A stretch of 21,558 nt of DNA from a virus: the IMG/VR virus record IMGVR_UViG_3300031973_000529, positions 1-21,558 of that record; one strand, given 5' to 3'. The notes beneath the pieces were generated by a model. That model was not told where the DNA came from, did not search any database, and saw only the letters and a list, made by a program, of their open reading frames with translations. A program made the position numbers and the translations under genes. This document shows positions 12,395 through 19,633 of the stretch, piece by piece; the stretch's first letter is position 1, and each line of letters opens with the position of its first letter.

Positions 12395-13008
12395 TACAAT
12401 CCGCTTGAAATCCTATGAATAGATATTTTTCTTTTAGAAATTGTTATAGTTCCACTATCAGTTTTTAGAAATATTTGACCTCCATTTGTTTTAAATGAAT
12501 CTAACGTAAAATAAGGAAAAGCAATACTTACTCTATAAGGCGCAATTTTTTCTAATCCTACAATTCTTTCAACTTCTATAATTGTTGAAGTTACTCCCCC
12601 TCCAATATCTAAAATAACATCTAAACCTTTAGGAGATCCAAGCTTAGATTGTATTTCTAAATCTAATCTCATGGTATAAGAATCACCAATATTTATAGCG
12701 TTTATTTTATTATTTGTAACATCCCATAATTCAGAAACACCTCTTATTTGCAAAGGAAGATATAAACTATTTGAACTAGTTGCAGATCCATCAATTAACA
12801 ACTTACTTTCTGATGTTGTTATTGTTTGAGTTGCTGGTGATGTTTCACTGTCAATATAAGACCCCCAACCAAGTATTTCAGATTGTTCTTTAACAAATTC
12901 TGCATTATTAACCAAGTTTGTTCCTACTCTTACAGCAGTATTTGCCGCAGTTTCTGTTTCGTTTTTTATAACGTTTGCGTTTGTAATTATTTGTTCTATT
13001 GTTGCCAT
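12394..13008 (-). CDS. Fibre- or decoration-like structural protein in the connector operon
   Basis: A 204-aa protein without a match I can name. An N-terminal helix (ATIEQIITNANVIKNETETAANTAVRVG) resembles the trimerising or anchoring segments at the start of tail fibre and head fibre proteins in Bacteroidota phages (N-E-T ... A-A-N-T-A-x-R-V-G). The rest is a predicted beta sandwich (SNSLYLPLQIRGVSELW, YTMRLDLEIQSKL, VILDIGGGVTSTIIEVERI, GGQIFLKTDSGTITISKRK), like a lectin or jelly-roll head domain. It lies between the head closure and gp10-like genes, joined on both sides by TAATG overlaps, so it is made together with connector proteins. This suggests a neck or head decoration or whisker rather than a tail-tip fibre. 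Function unproven. Confidence 0.6.
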   Translation of the reverse strand: MATIEQIITNANVIKNETETAANTAVRVGTNLVNNAEFVKEQSEILGWGSYIDSETSPATQTITTSESKLLIDGSATSSNSLYLPLQIRGVSELWDVTNNKINAINIGDSYTMRLDLEIQSKLGSPKGLDVILDIGGGVTSTIIEVERIVGLEKIAPYRVSIAFPYFTLDSFKTNGGQIFLKTDSGTITISKRKISIHRISSGL

Positions 13009-13412
13009 TAATTAAATGTATTATCAAATGTTAAATCGAAAACATCTATTAAAATAGGTGTTATATCGTTCACTGTTTTAAGTTCTTCTTTTACTGCTAT
13101 TATCTCAATTGTATCATCTCTAAAATCTACATTAAAAGGTTGATTCTTTATAATATATTTTGCCCCTCTATATTTTATAAATTGGTTAATACTATTGTAT
13201 GTCAAATCGTTTCTTTTACGTAATTTTATTTTAATCGTATTGGTTGCGCTTGTTATACCTATATCTGTACTCCTATTAGTATCGTTTAACGTTATTATCT
13301 CAGCCCATGACCTAGCAATTAAAGTTTCTGCAACAGTATTACCGCCAAAACCATCAGATACATTTGATGTTTGCCAAATTTCAATTCTTTTTGATAACTT
13401 TCTAGACCTCAT
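13008..13412 (-). CDS. Head-tail joining/head closure protein
   Basis: A 134-aa protein of the phage head-tail joining type (Phage_H_T_join, SPP1 gp16/HK97 gp7-like). The start MRSRKLSKRIEIWQTSNVSDGFGG is diagnostic (K-R-I-x-I-x-x ... D-x-x-G-G), then SWAEI at about 35-39, an arginine-rich strand KIKLRKRNDL, and Y-R-G-x-x-Y-x-I-K (RGAKYIIK). It closes the connector below the portal and adaptor. The C-terminal part after about residue 110 is an extra acidic and hydrophobic tail. The start overlaps the upstream stop by one base (TAATG). Confidence 0.88.
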   Translation of the reverse strand: MRSRKLSKRIEIWQTSNVSDGFGGNTVAETLIARSWAEIITLNDTNRSTDIGITSATNTIKIKLRKRNDLTYNSINQFIKYRGAKYIIKNQPFNVDFRDDTIEIIAVKEELKTVNDITPILIDVFDLTFDNTFN

Positions 13413-13882
13413 TAAATAAAGAATCTTTTGTAATTACTTAATACCATTTTAGACAATTCCGATAAATCAGATTTTATACTTTTACCTGTTTCCGGTGAAT
13501 AATACATTAAATCAATCATTTCATAAGCCACCTCTATTAAATCATTAGGAACATCTAAAGGATCCGTATAACCAACGTTTAACGTTACTTTTAAGTCGTC
13601 ATTTGATTCAGTTGTATAAGTTGTATAAATAGCCTTTTCAACACTTGTCGCAGTCGTTGGAGTAGTTAAACTATTAATAGGAAAATCATAAACATTTACA
13701 GAACAATTTTCTACAACATAGCTTTTAGACCTTGCAAAAAATATGTAATTTGTTATTCTTTCAATTTGAGATAAAGACGCCTTAATCATTCTAGTAATTT
13801 GAGCGTCATCTTCTGTTAAGGTGTCGTCAATTCTAAGGTATGTTTTAGCATCTGCTAACGTTATAATATCTAAATATGCCAT
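13412..13882 (-). CDS. Head-tail connector adaptor, gp6-like
   Basis: A 156-aa protein of the HK97 gp6/SPP1 gp15 adaptor family. It begins ITLADAKTYLRIDDTLTEDDAQITRMIKASLSQIE, the characteristic L-x-x-A-K-x-x-L-R-I-D ... E-D-x-x-I-x-x-x-I-x-x-A pattern. A beta insertion follows (VNVYDFPINSL), then VPNDLIEVAYEMIDLMYYSP, the conserved P-x-x-I-x-x-A-x-x-x-x-x-x-x-x-Y helix. It forms the ring between portal and head closure protein. Both ends share one-base TAATG overlaps with neighbours. Confidence 0.9.
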   Translation of the reverse strand: MAYLDIITLADAKTYLRIDDTLTEDDAQITRMIKASLSQIERITNYIFFARSKSYVVENCSVNVYDFPINSLTTPTTATSVEKAIYTTYTTESNDDLKVTLNVGYTDPLDVPNDLIEVAYEMIDLMYYSPETGKSIKSDLSELSKMVLSNYKRFFI

Positions 13883-14052
13883 TACTTTTTCTTAATCGTT
13901 CTTTTGCGCTCTTTTGTCGCTTTCTTTATTTCTTCAGCGTAACCAGTTGAAATTAGTTTAGCGTTTGTTTCTTTTCCGAAATCAACAGTTTCACCAACTT
14001 GAAAAACTTTATCTTCTTTTAGTCTGTGAACGCTCTTTATTAACTTTATCAT
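13882..14052 (-). CDS. Small basic protein upstream of the adaptor (56 aa)
   Basis: ATG at 14052-14050 to TAA at 13884-13882 encodes 56 residues (MIKLIKSVHRLKEDKVFQVG ... STGYAEEIKKATKERKRTIKKK). The core V-F-Q-V-G-E-T-V-D-F-G-x-E ... L-I-S-T-G-Y-A-E-E is a small beta hairpin plus helix seen in many phage head operons before the connector genes (SH3-like, N-G-K-x-Y-x-x-G-E pattern). The C-terminal tail is strongly basic. It is joined by one-base TAATG overlaps to both neighbours (14052-14054 and 13882-13884), which confirms coding. The role is unknown; a capsid or connector accessory is plausible from position. Confidence 0.75.
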   Translation of the reverse strand: MIKLIKSVHRLKEDKVFQVGETVDFGKETNAKLISTGYAEEIKKATKERKRTIKKK

Positions 14053-14264
14053 TATAAATTAAATTTATAGGTTAAATACTCTATTATCTCTTCATTTTGT
14101 ACAACTGTTATAAGTTGACCACCTATAAACAGATTTATTGTTTTTATTCCATCATCTTCAATGTCCGGCATGTAGAAAGCAACTATTTTAGCTTTGTCTA
14201 TATAAATATCCCTCCATGACCCTAGTTCTGATTCCTCATCTTGTACTAAAAACAATAACCTCAT
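14052..14264 (-). CDS. Small unknown protein after the capsid terminator (70 aa)
   Basis: A 70-aa acidic protein, beta-rich (MRLLFLVQDEESELGSW, KAKIVAFYMPD, KTINLFIGGQLITVV, then a short C-terminal helix). There is no membrane span, despite the hydrophobic first residues, and no known motif. It is the first gene after the capsid terminator and sits behind its own TATATTTG box. It opens a chain of genes linked by TAATG overlaps leading through the connector proteins. It may be a small head or connector accessory; I cannot assign it. Confidence 0.65.
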   Translation of the reverse strand: MRLLFLVQDEESELGSWRDIYIDKAKIVAFYMPDIEDDGIKTINLFIGGQLITVVQNEEIIEYLTYKFNL

Positions 14265-14277
14265 AATGTTTTTTTTT

Positions 14278-14285
14278 CAAATATA
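14278..14285 (-). promoter_or_regulatory. TATATTTG -7 box of the connector operon
   Basis: Minus-strand TATATTTG lies directly after the T tract of the capsid terminator (T9-G-TATATTTG) and 13 bases before the ATG at 14264. The 13-base leader is mostly A. A -33 TTTG is not evident at 19-base spacing. Confidence 0.5.
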
Positions 14286-14286
14286 C

Positions 14287-14322
14287 AAAAAAAAAGCCTA
14301 CTAAATTAATAGTAGGCTTTTT
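14287..14322 (-). terminator. Terminator after the major capsid gene
   Basis: A 13-bp stem AAAAAGCCTACTA (14291-14303) pairs with TAGTAGGCTTTTT (14310-14322) around a 6-base loop. On the minus strand it is followed by nine T (14295-14287, partly in the stem). It lies 20 bases after the capsid stop and should limit read-through from the strongly expressed capsid gene. Because it is symmetric it could also stop plus-strand transcripts. Confidence 0.9.
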
Positions 14323-14342
14323 AATATTGAATTTATTAAACT

Positions 14343-15470
14343 CTATACAGTTGTAAAGTCTCCGTATATCAATGCAGATGGCTGTTCAACAGCTAAAGCA
14401 ACTTGTGCTTCAATTCTAGCAGTGATTTCATTCTTTACAAAGTTAGAACCTTCAGTTTCTGAGAAATCTAAAGATAATCCTTCAGTAACTACTTTCTTAA
14501 CTCTTGACCAGTCTCCAACATAGTACTTGTTAGCAGCTACCCAAGTCGCTTTATAAATAGGAATCCCGGAAATTCTTAAAACTCCACCTTCAAAAGTAAC
14601 AACTCCAGGTAAACCGTATCCAGCTCCTGTTGATTTTTCTGTTACCATGATGCTCCAAAAGTCAGCTGGAGAAACAACAACACCGTTCACATTGTGGTTG
14701 ATTCCTTCTAAAACTGCGATGTTAGAAATTAATCTTTCGATATTGTTTCCGCTTGTGATAGTTGATGCAGTTGCAGCACCAGCTAAAACAGTATTAAAAG
14801 CAGCGTTCTCAGCGATTAAATAATCTCTTCTTAATTCAGTTGGTAAAGAACTTTCCAAGAATGGTAAGTTGTTAGCCATTTTCTTTGAGTATCTTGCAAA
14901 ACCAGCAATAAAGTCAGTGTTTACGTCTACCATTGTGTAATCGTAATCAATCTGAGATTTAGATGAACCTTCTGACTGTGCAGAAATAGATCCTTCACCT
15001 TTTGCAACTTGTACAAAAGTATAAGTACCACCGCTAATTGTTACGTTACCAGCTAAGTCAGAAACGTTTAACGCTTGACCTGGTGCAGAAACAACGTCAT
15101 AGTTGTAATCTCTTGGTTGGTCTCCGGTTAAAGACGCTCCCAATGTCATGTCTCCAACAGCTTTAACTTGTACTGCTTGTCCTTTTCTTACTGCTTTGAT
15201 TGAATCAAAGTTTTCGTTGATTGCGCTTTTTATTGCGTCTCCTTTTACCATTTCTTTTTGTGCTTTTTCTTGAAGTTTAACATCTAATTTATCTGCATGA
15301 TTTTGCATTTCTTTTAGTTGTGCTTCAAAAGATTCTTTTACTTCTTTTATTTGGTTATTAATAACCTCGTTATTCTTTACTTCGAATGCTTCAATAGCAC
15401 TCTTTACTTCTTCATGAGACTTACCTTCTAATTTCAAGGTTAACGCCTCTAATTGTTCTTTTAATTCCAT
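14343..15470 (-). CDS. Major capsid protein, HK97 fold, with N-terminal scaffold domain
   Basis: A 375-aa protein directly after the prohead protease. Residues 1 to about 85 are a strong coiled coil (KEQLEALTLKLEGKSHEEVKSA ... MQNHADKLDVKLQEKAQKEM), the delta-domain-like internal scaffold that the protease removes in HK97-type phages. The mature part starts around 95-110 and contains typical blocks: SEGSSKSQIDYDYTMVDVNT, a long spine-helix region (PTELRRDYLIAENAAFNTVL), GVVVSPADFW, VTFEGGVLRISGIPIYKATWV, then YVGDWSR and SLDFSETEGSNFVKNEITARIEAQVALAVEQPSA. No separate scaffold gene is needed. A terminator follows. Confidence 0.92.
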   Translation of the reverse strand: MELKEQLEALTLKLEGKSHEEVKSAIEAFEVKNNEVINNQIKEVKESFEAQLKEMQNHADKLDVKLQEKAQKEMVKGDAIKSAINENFDSIKAVRKGQAVQVKAVGDMTLGASLTGDQPRDYNYDVVSAPGQALNVSDLAGNVTISGGTYTFVQVAKGEGSISAQSEGSSKSQIDYDYTMVDVNTDFIAGFARYSKKMANNLPFLESSLPTELRRDYLIAENAAFNTVLAGAATASTITSGNNIERLISNIAVLEGINHNVNGVVVSPADFWSIMVTEKSTGAGYGLPGVVTFEGGVLRISGIPIYKATWVAANKYYVGDWSRVKKVVTEGLSLDFSETEGSNFVKNEITARIEAQVALAVEQPSALIYGDFTTV

Positions 15471-16187
15471 TTATAAGGATTTTAAAAATTCGTTAATTAC
15501 TTCTTTACTATTATCAATTATTATCGGCTCTTCAACTATTAAGTCAGTGACAGAATCGGCTGCTTTAGTCTCAAGTGATTTTTTTCCTAATTCATAGCTT
15601 TGAACTTGTAACTGTTTCAATGCTATTTCTAACAATCCAAACGTTTCATCTGTAAAAGTCCCGTTTCTGAATGCTTTTAAGATTAATTTATAATGATCGT
15701 TTACTTCTTTTATCGTAAGTGATTTAAACCCTGTAAAAGGTGTGTTATTATTTGCACCTAAAGTAACATTTGAACCCTCGTACAATTTTAACTCTGTCAA
15801 TAGGTTTGTATTTGGCTCGTTTCCTTTTTCTGATTTCATTACTTGAAATCCAATAGAATGCTCCTTAACAATACCAGCTTCATATAGTTTTAAAGCATCT
15901 GAACTGTATGACGTATCGATTAATGGCTCAGATTCAAAGTATAAACCAAAATTGTCCTCTTTCAACATTGAGAATTTACCATGTGGTTGCTTCCAGTTGT
16001 GCTGATTTAAAAAGAAGATATTGTCTTTTCGTTCTGTTAATGTTTTAGTAAATGCGCCTTTTGATATTATATCATTATCAAAGTCTTTATTGCCAAAAGC
16101 TGACAAATACCCTGTAACAATTCTTTTTTTAGTATCGACGTCTTTAATTAATCCGCCGAACTCTTTTTGTAATATTGGTTTGCTCAT
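15471..16187 (-). CDS. Prohead protease, HK97 family (S78)
   Basis: A 238-aa serine protease. Key motifs: VTGYLSAFGNKDFDNDIISKGAF (25-46), LNQHNW with catalytic H63, VKEHSIGFQV with catalytic S111 (108-116), and the TELKLYEGSNVTLGANNNT block carrying the acidic member (E132/E137) at 131-149. Folding and order are as in HK97 gp4. It cleaves the capsid scaffold region and itself during head maturation. The C-terminal 60 residues are helical and acidic, probably for incorporation into the prohead. It starts a transcription unit (TATATTTG seven bases before ATG) and is adjacent to the capsid gene. Confidence 0.92.
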   Translation of the reverse strand: MSKPILQKEFGGLIKDVDTKKRIVTGYLSAFGNKDFDNDIISKGAFTKTLTERKDNIFFLNQHNWKQPHGKFSMLKEDNFGLYFESEPLIDTSYSSDALKLYEAGIVKEHSIGFQVMKSEKGNEPNTNLLTELKLYEGSNVTLGANNNTPFTGFKSLTIKEVNDHYKLILKAFRNGTFTDETFGLLEIALKQLQVQSYELGKKSLETKAADSVTDLIVEEPIIIDNSKEVINEFLKSL

Positions 16188-16194
16188 AATTGTA

Positions 16195-16202
16195 CAAATA
16201 TA
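16195..16202 (-). promoter_or_regulatory. TATATTTG -7 box of the protease-capsid unit
   Basis: Minus-strand TATATTTG ends seven bases before the protease ATG (TATATTTG-TACAATT-ATG), predicting an mRNA leader of only a few bases. The upstream sequence is extremely A/T-rich and shows no TTTG at 19-base spacing. Confidence 0.55.
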
Positions 16203-16286
16203 AATTAAATTTATTTAAATATTATTTATTATAGTTTTTTTTTATAGTACTAGTTTATTATATTTATTATTCGTAATTTAGCAAGT

Positions 16287-16463
16287 ATGAAAAAAAACAA
16301 ATTTAAGAAACTTCTATTGATAAACTTTTTATCAAAACATCCGGATTTAGACCAATCAAAAACTTACGTTCTACCTATTAGAAATGAAGATTTAACAGAT
16401 TTAGATAATATCTATACAACTTATTACGTAAGTTATTCAGATAAATGGATAATAAACGATTAG
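16287..16463 (+). CDS. Lone plus-strand small protein inside the head operon (58 aa)
   Basis: ATG at 16287 to TAG at 16461-16463 encodes 58 residues. It has a basic N-terminus (MKKNKFKKLLLINFLSKHPD), then LDQSKTYVLPIRNEDLTDLDN and a C-terminal strand with many aromatics (IYTTYYVSYSDKWIIND). No family is recognised. It is transcribed against the late operon between the protease and the head morphogenesis genes, and its stop is only 14 bases from the stop of the minus-strand 51-aa gene. A weak -7-like box TAATTTAG (16274-16281) precedes it. Codon use looks normal for this phage. This position is typical of morons, single genes added between structural genes, but a chance ORF is possible. Confidence 0.5.
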   Translation: MKKNKFKKLLLINFLSKHPDLDQSKTYVLPIRNEDLTDLDNIYTTYYVSYSDKWIIND

Positions 16464-16477
16464 TAATTAAACCCTTA

Positions 16478-16633
16478 TTATATTTTTTCAAATACTATGT
16501 CATTATCTTGTTCCGGTAATGGTTTGCTGTGGTCGTTTTCGCCCTCCCAAATTTCATTTGGTATATCTTTAAAGGCATTGCATTTTTTGCCTATTAAGTG
16601 GTTTTTACAATTCATGCAAGTTGTTACTATCAT
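16478..16633 (-). CDS. Small CxxC protein linked to the head morphogenesis gene (51 aa)
   Basis: ATG at 16633-16631 overlaps the stop of the head morphogenesis gene (ATGA); TAA is at 16480-16478. The 51 residues begin MIVTTCMNCKNHLIGKKCNAF (C6, C9, C18) and continue IPNEIWEGENDHSKPLPEQ DNDIVFE. The C-x-x-C ... C ... H arrangement suggests a small metal-binding knuckle. I recognise this kind of peptide (CxxCKH ... C-x-A-F ... I-P-x-x-I-W-x-G-x-x-x-H) as a frequent companion of portal and MuF genes in diverse phages, but no function is established to my knowledge. It is the last gene before the minus-strand unit is interrupted by the plus-strand ORF. Confidence 0.75.
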   Translation of the reverse strand: MIVTTCMNCKNHLIGKKCNAFKDIPNEIWEGENDHSKPLPEQDNDIVFEKI

Positions 16634-18195
16634 AATCCTGGTATTGTTTTTATTGTTTCGTTAAAAGCTCTTACAAATTCATTTGGTATTTTTGTATTTG
16701 TATGAATAGCCGTCGCAGTTTCAGCCCATAATTCACCAATTGTTGAACCTCCGTATTCAGATACTTTATACCAATCATTTCTGTTTATATTTTGTTTTTT
16801 TAGTTCTTTTTCAAATATATTTCTTAATCCGTATTTATAATCGACAGTATGAAATGATTCATGCACTACTACTTTGTAAAGTGGTTTAGTTCCATCTTGA
16901 TAAACTCCCCATCTTTTAGTATTTTTTAGAGCCTCTAAATTTAATCTTGTTTTATCAAGTAACTGTTGCGGTCTTGTTCCTTCTGCTAAAATTTGTTCAA
17001 ATCTTCTGATCCTTTCGTTTCTGCTTTCATTAAAATTTACGTTAGTTAGCCTTTGTTCTTTTAGTGAATTTTTTGAAAATGTTTTCTGTATTCTTATATA
17101 AAGCGGATTATTATCAAAATCCCTAGCAGCAACTCCAAAAGAACGCCTTCTTTTAACTTGAAAACCTAAATATTGACTTAATTTTACATTATATTTACCC
17201 AAAACCTCTTCAACACCTTGCAATATTTCATTTTGTTCTGATAATTTTAAACCTTTAAAATCAACTTTTGGCGCAAATTTTAACATTCTATTTTCAGCCT
17301 CTTCTATTGTTTTGGCTGGTGTAAACTTATTATTCCCTAAATCGTTGTTTCTTATTGTTGTATTTAATACTGTATTTGGTATTTTCGGAACATCCGAAAC
17401 CCTCATTATATTACCGTTTGCATCTCGTCTAACAACTTGAGCGACCGAACACCTACAATTAATAACATTCCCAGCACTTCCTTTTGGGTCTCCTGGAAAC
17501 ATTAATTTTTCTCCACTTACTTCAAATGGTTTGTCTAAAGGAACTTTCACCTGGTTCATGTGGTAATGGTCAAAATGACTTTCCGGCTCCCTTCTAGTCC
17601 TAGCATCTAAAGCTGAAACCCAAACTTTATCCATAAGAACACCACTAACTGAAGAGGATACAGTGGCAGCGTAGTTTGATGCCGCTGTCGTTTCTGTGCG
17701 TGCAATCCTTAACGCTTGCCATCTGTAAAAGTTTCTACTCTTTACTAATTTAGTCATGTCAGTTGAAATCATTGACATGGTTTTACCTTCTTCTATTCCC
17801 TTAGTCATTATCTGAGTAAGATATTGAATATAAGACTGTCTAACTGTTGTAATTCTGCTACCTTCGTTAGTTGCTAGGAAATTTATTAGAGTTCTTTGAA
17901 ACTCATTTAAAAAACCGTCAATAGTAAAATTCTTTTCGTTTATCTGTTTGTTAATTTGTACACCAACTCGTTTACCGTGTTTAATACCGATTTCAGAATA
18001 TACTTTAACGTAAGCCTCGAATATCTTTTCCTTAGAAACATGCGTCTGTAAATACGCTTTATAAGTTCCAGCACTCATGCGCTCGAATGGTATATCTTTG
18101 GCAATCTCTTTAAAAGTACGTTGAAATATTATTCTCGCTGTACGTTCATAATTATTATGCCATCTTAGCCATTGTTTTCTGTATTGTCTAATCAT
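16630..18195 (-). CDS. MuF-type head morphogenesis protein with C-terminal HExxH metallopeptidase-like domain
   Basis: A 521-aa, two-part protein. Residues about 1-255 are the phage Mu F/SPP1 gp7-like head morphogenesis domain: helical N-terminus, RIARTETTAASNYA (163-176), WVSALDARTRREPESH (192-207), the VPLDKPFEV and MFPGDPKGSAGNVINCRCSV block (218-251) with the final C-R-C. Residues about 295-521 are an extension. It holds a basic region (QVKRRRSFGVAARD) and a VVVHESFHTVDY motif, an HExxH zincin signature (H445, E446, H449), with a downstream GELWAE segment (E488/E492) as possible third ligand. MuF proteins are packaged in small numbers and are known carriers of C-terminal effector domains. 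A four-base overlap joins it to the portal gene. Confidence 0.85.
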   Translation of the reverse strand: MIRQYRKQWLRWHNNYERTARIIFQRTFKEIAKDIPFERMSAGTYKAYLQTHVSKEKIFEAYVKVYSEIGIKHGKRVGVQINKQINEKNFTIDGFLNEFQRTLINFLATNEGSRITTVRQSYIQYLTQIMTKGIEEGKTMSMISTDMTKLVKSRNFYRWQALRIARTETTAASNYAATVSSSVSGVLMDKVWVSALDARTRREPESHFDHYHMNQVKVPLDKPFEVSGEKLMFPGDPKGSAGNVINCRCSVAQVVRRDANGNIMRVSDVPKIPNTVLNTTIRNNDLGNNKFTPAKTIEEAENRMLKFAPKVDFKGLKLSEQNEILQGVEEVLGKYNVKLSQYLGFQVKRRRSFGVAARDFDNNPLYIRIQKTFSKNSLKEQRLTNVNFNESRNERIRRFEQILAEGTRPQQLLDKTRLNLEALKNTKRWGVYQDGTKPLYKVVVHESFHTVDYKYGLRNIFEKELKKQNINRNDWYKVSEYGGSTIGELWAETATAIHTNTKIPNEFVRAFNETIKTIPGL

Positions 18196-19577
18196 ATAGG
18201 CGAACCGTCAACATTTGGAAAATCGTCTAAAGCCTGGTCCAATGTTAATATATCAGCATTTACTGTAATTTCGTTCATTGAACTATCGTCAGATTTAGGC
18301 AATTTCATAAATACCCGACCTTCATTTCTACTAATTAAACCAGTTTCAATTGATGGTTTAACCCAAGAAACCATTTCAGCCATGTCCTCTTGCATTTCCG
18401 GTAATTCACTATATTCAAAAGATAAACAAGTTCCTTTATAGTTTTTAAATAATGGTAATATATCAGTATTAAAAGCAGAAGCTAACAGCTCTAAATCCGG
18501 TATTATATTATCTATAACAACTTGTTTTCTGAATTGTTTAACATTGTCATATTTAGCACCGGAATCATTGTTTAGCAATTTATCACTCCAGCCTAAAGCA
18601 TTACAAATTTGCTTTTGGTCAAAGTTTAAGTAATCAAATAACTTTAATTCATCAGTCGTAAGTGATAACCTTGTAAAACCTATTTCTGCAGATACTCCAG
18701 CAATCTTACCAAGTTTGTCCGGGTCAGCATCCATTTCCTTCAATCTATCCTTTAATCCGGTTGCTTGTTCGTATGTTAATGGTGTTTGCCCTTTAGAATG
18801 TATTAAACCAAATGCGCCCCCATTTTTCATGGTTTTTATGTTTAAGTCTAAAGCAAGGTTAGAACTTTCAATGTTTTTTAATACTGCTCTAATTGGTGAG
18901 AATCCGTATAAATGTGATCCGTTTAAATCAAAGTTAGGATTAGGGTATTTTATATGTGTTATTTCATCAGCCTTAAAGGTTATCCCTATATTACCTTCTA
19001 TTAACTTATAACCAAATACAGGAGATTCAACGCTCATCATGTCGGCGTTTTTCTTCAATATTATTTCCATTGAATGCGATGGCAATAAATATAACGCAAT
19101 TGGCGTTCCAGCATTCATACCCTCCTTAGGCATTAACTTATAAATATAAACGTTTCCTGTTAGCTTTATTAGTGTTTTATATAACTCTAAAAACTCGTTC
19201 CAGGTTTGCATTGGATTCGGAACTTCTAAAGGCATGTTAAAACTATTACTTTTATAAGCTTTACTTTCTAGTATTAGTTTCTTAACCTCTTGTTGAGGTG
19301 TTAAATTATGTTTAGTAGCCTTTAATAAATTGCTTAACTTCTGCTTTTGGTTTTTATCTTCTACTTCTTTTATTGTATAAGGAACAGATGATGTTTTAGT
19401 CGCCATCTGAGCGATTACTGAATAAACTAAAGGATTAATATTAAAACCTTTTTCAATGTATGTTTGAGCGTTTAAATCGTAAGAAGATCCGCCGGAGCCG
19501 ATAAACTTAAAAAAAGCCTCATTAAATTTATTTATATTAGTATTGTTTCTTTTGAATATATTTGAAAGTAAACCCAT
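18192..19577 (-). CDS. Portal protein, HK97 family
   Basis: A 461-aa portal. Recognisable blocks: NPLVYSVIAQMATKTSSVPYTI near residues 48-70, LYKTLIKLTGNVYIYKL at about 129-145, HIKYPNPNFDLNGSHLYGFSPIRAVLKNIE at about 208-237, GGAFGLIHSKGQ (252-263), the stem/crown region DRLKEMDADPDKLGKIAGVSAEIGFTRLSLTTDELKLFDYLNFDQKQICNALG, and a C-terminal acidic tail. Twelve copies form the DNA portal at one capsid vertex, bound by the terminase. It follows TerL after a 56-base gap and overlaps the MuF gene by four bases (ATGA). Length is typical for the family. Confidence 0.92.
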   Translation of the reverse strand: MGLLSNIFKRNNTNINKFNEAFFKFIGSGGSSYDLNAQTYIEKGFNINPLVYSVIAQMATKTSSVPYTIKEVEDKNQKQKLSNLLKATKHNLTPQQEVKKLILESKAYKSNSFNMPLEVPNPMQTWNEFLELYKTLIKLTGNVYIYKLMPKEGMNAGTPIALYLLPSHSMEIILKKNADMMSVESPVFGYKLIEGNIGITFKADEITHIKYPNPNFDLNGSHLYGFSPIRAVLKNIESSNLALDLNIKTMKNGGAFGLIHSKGQTPLTYEQATGLKDRLKEMDADPDKLGKIAGVSAEIGFTRLSLTTDELKLFDYLNFDQKQICNALGWSDKLLNNDSGAKYDNVKQFRKQVVIDNIIPDLELLASAFNTDILPLFKNYKGTCLSFEYSELPEMQEDMAEMVSWVKPSIETGLISRNEGRVFMKLPKSDDSSMNEITVNADILTLDQALDDFPNVDGSPI

Positions 19578-19633
19578 TATAGATGAAAGTTATTTAATAG
19601 TCAAAAGTAATAAAAAAAATCTATTTAAATGCA

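Noticed and set aside
18715-19011. 98-aa plus-strand ORF inside the portal gene
   Set aside because: It is antisense to conserved portal sequence, with no independent signal.
19578-19633. Sigma-70-like TATAAT just before the portal start as a promoter
   Set aside because: It lacks the TAnnTTTG form used elsewhere in this window and lies at the start codon itself; in such A/T-rich DNA a chance match is likely.
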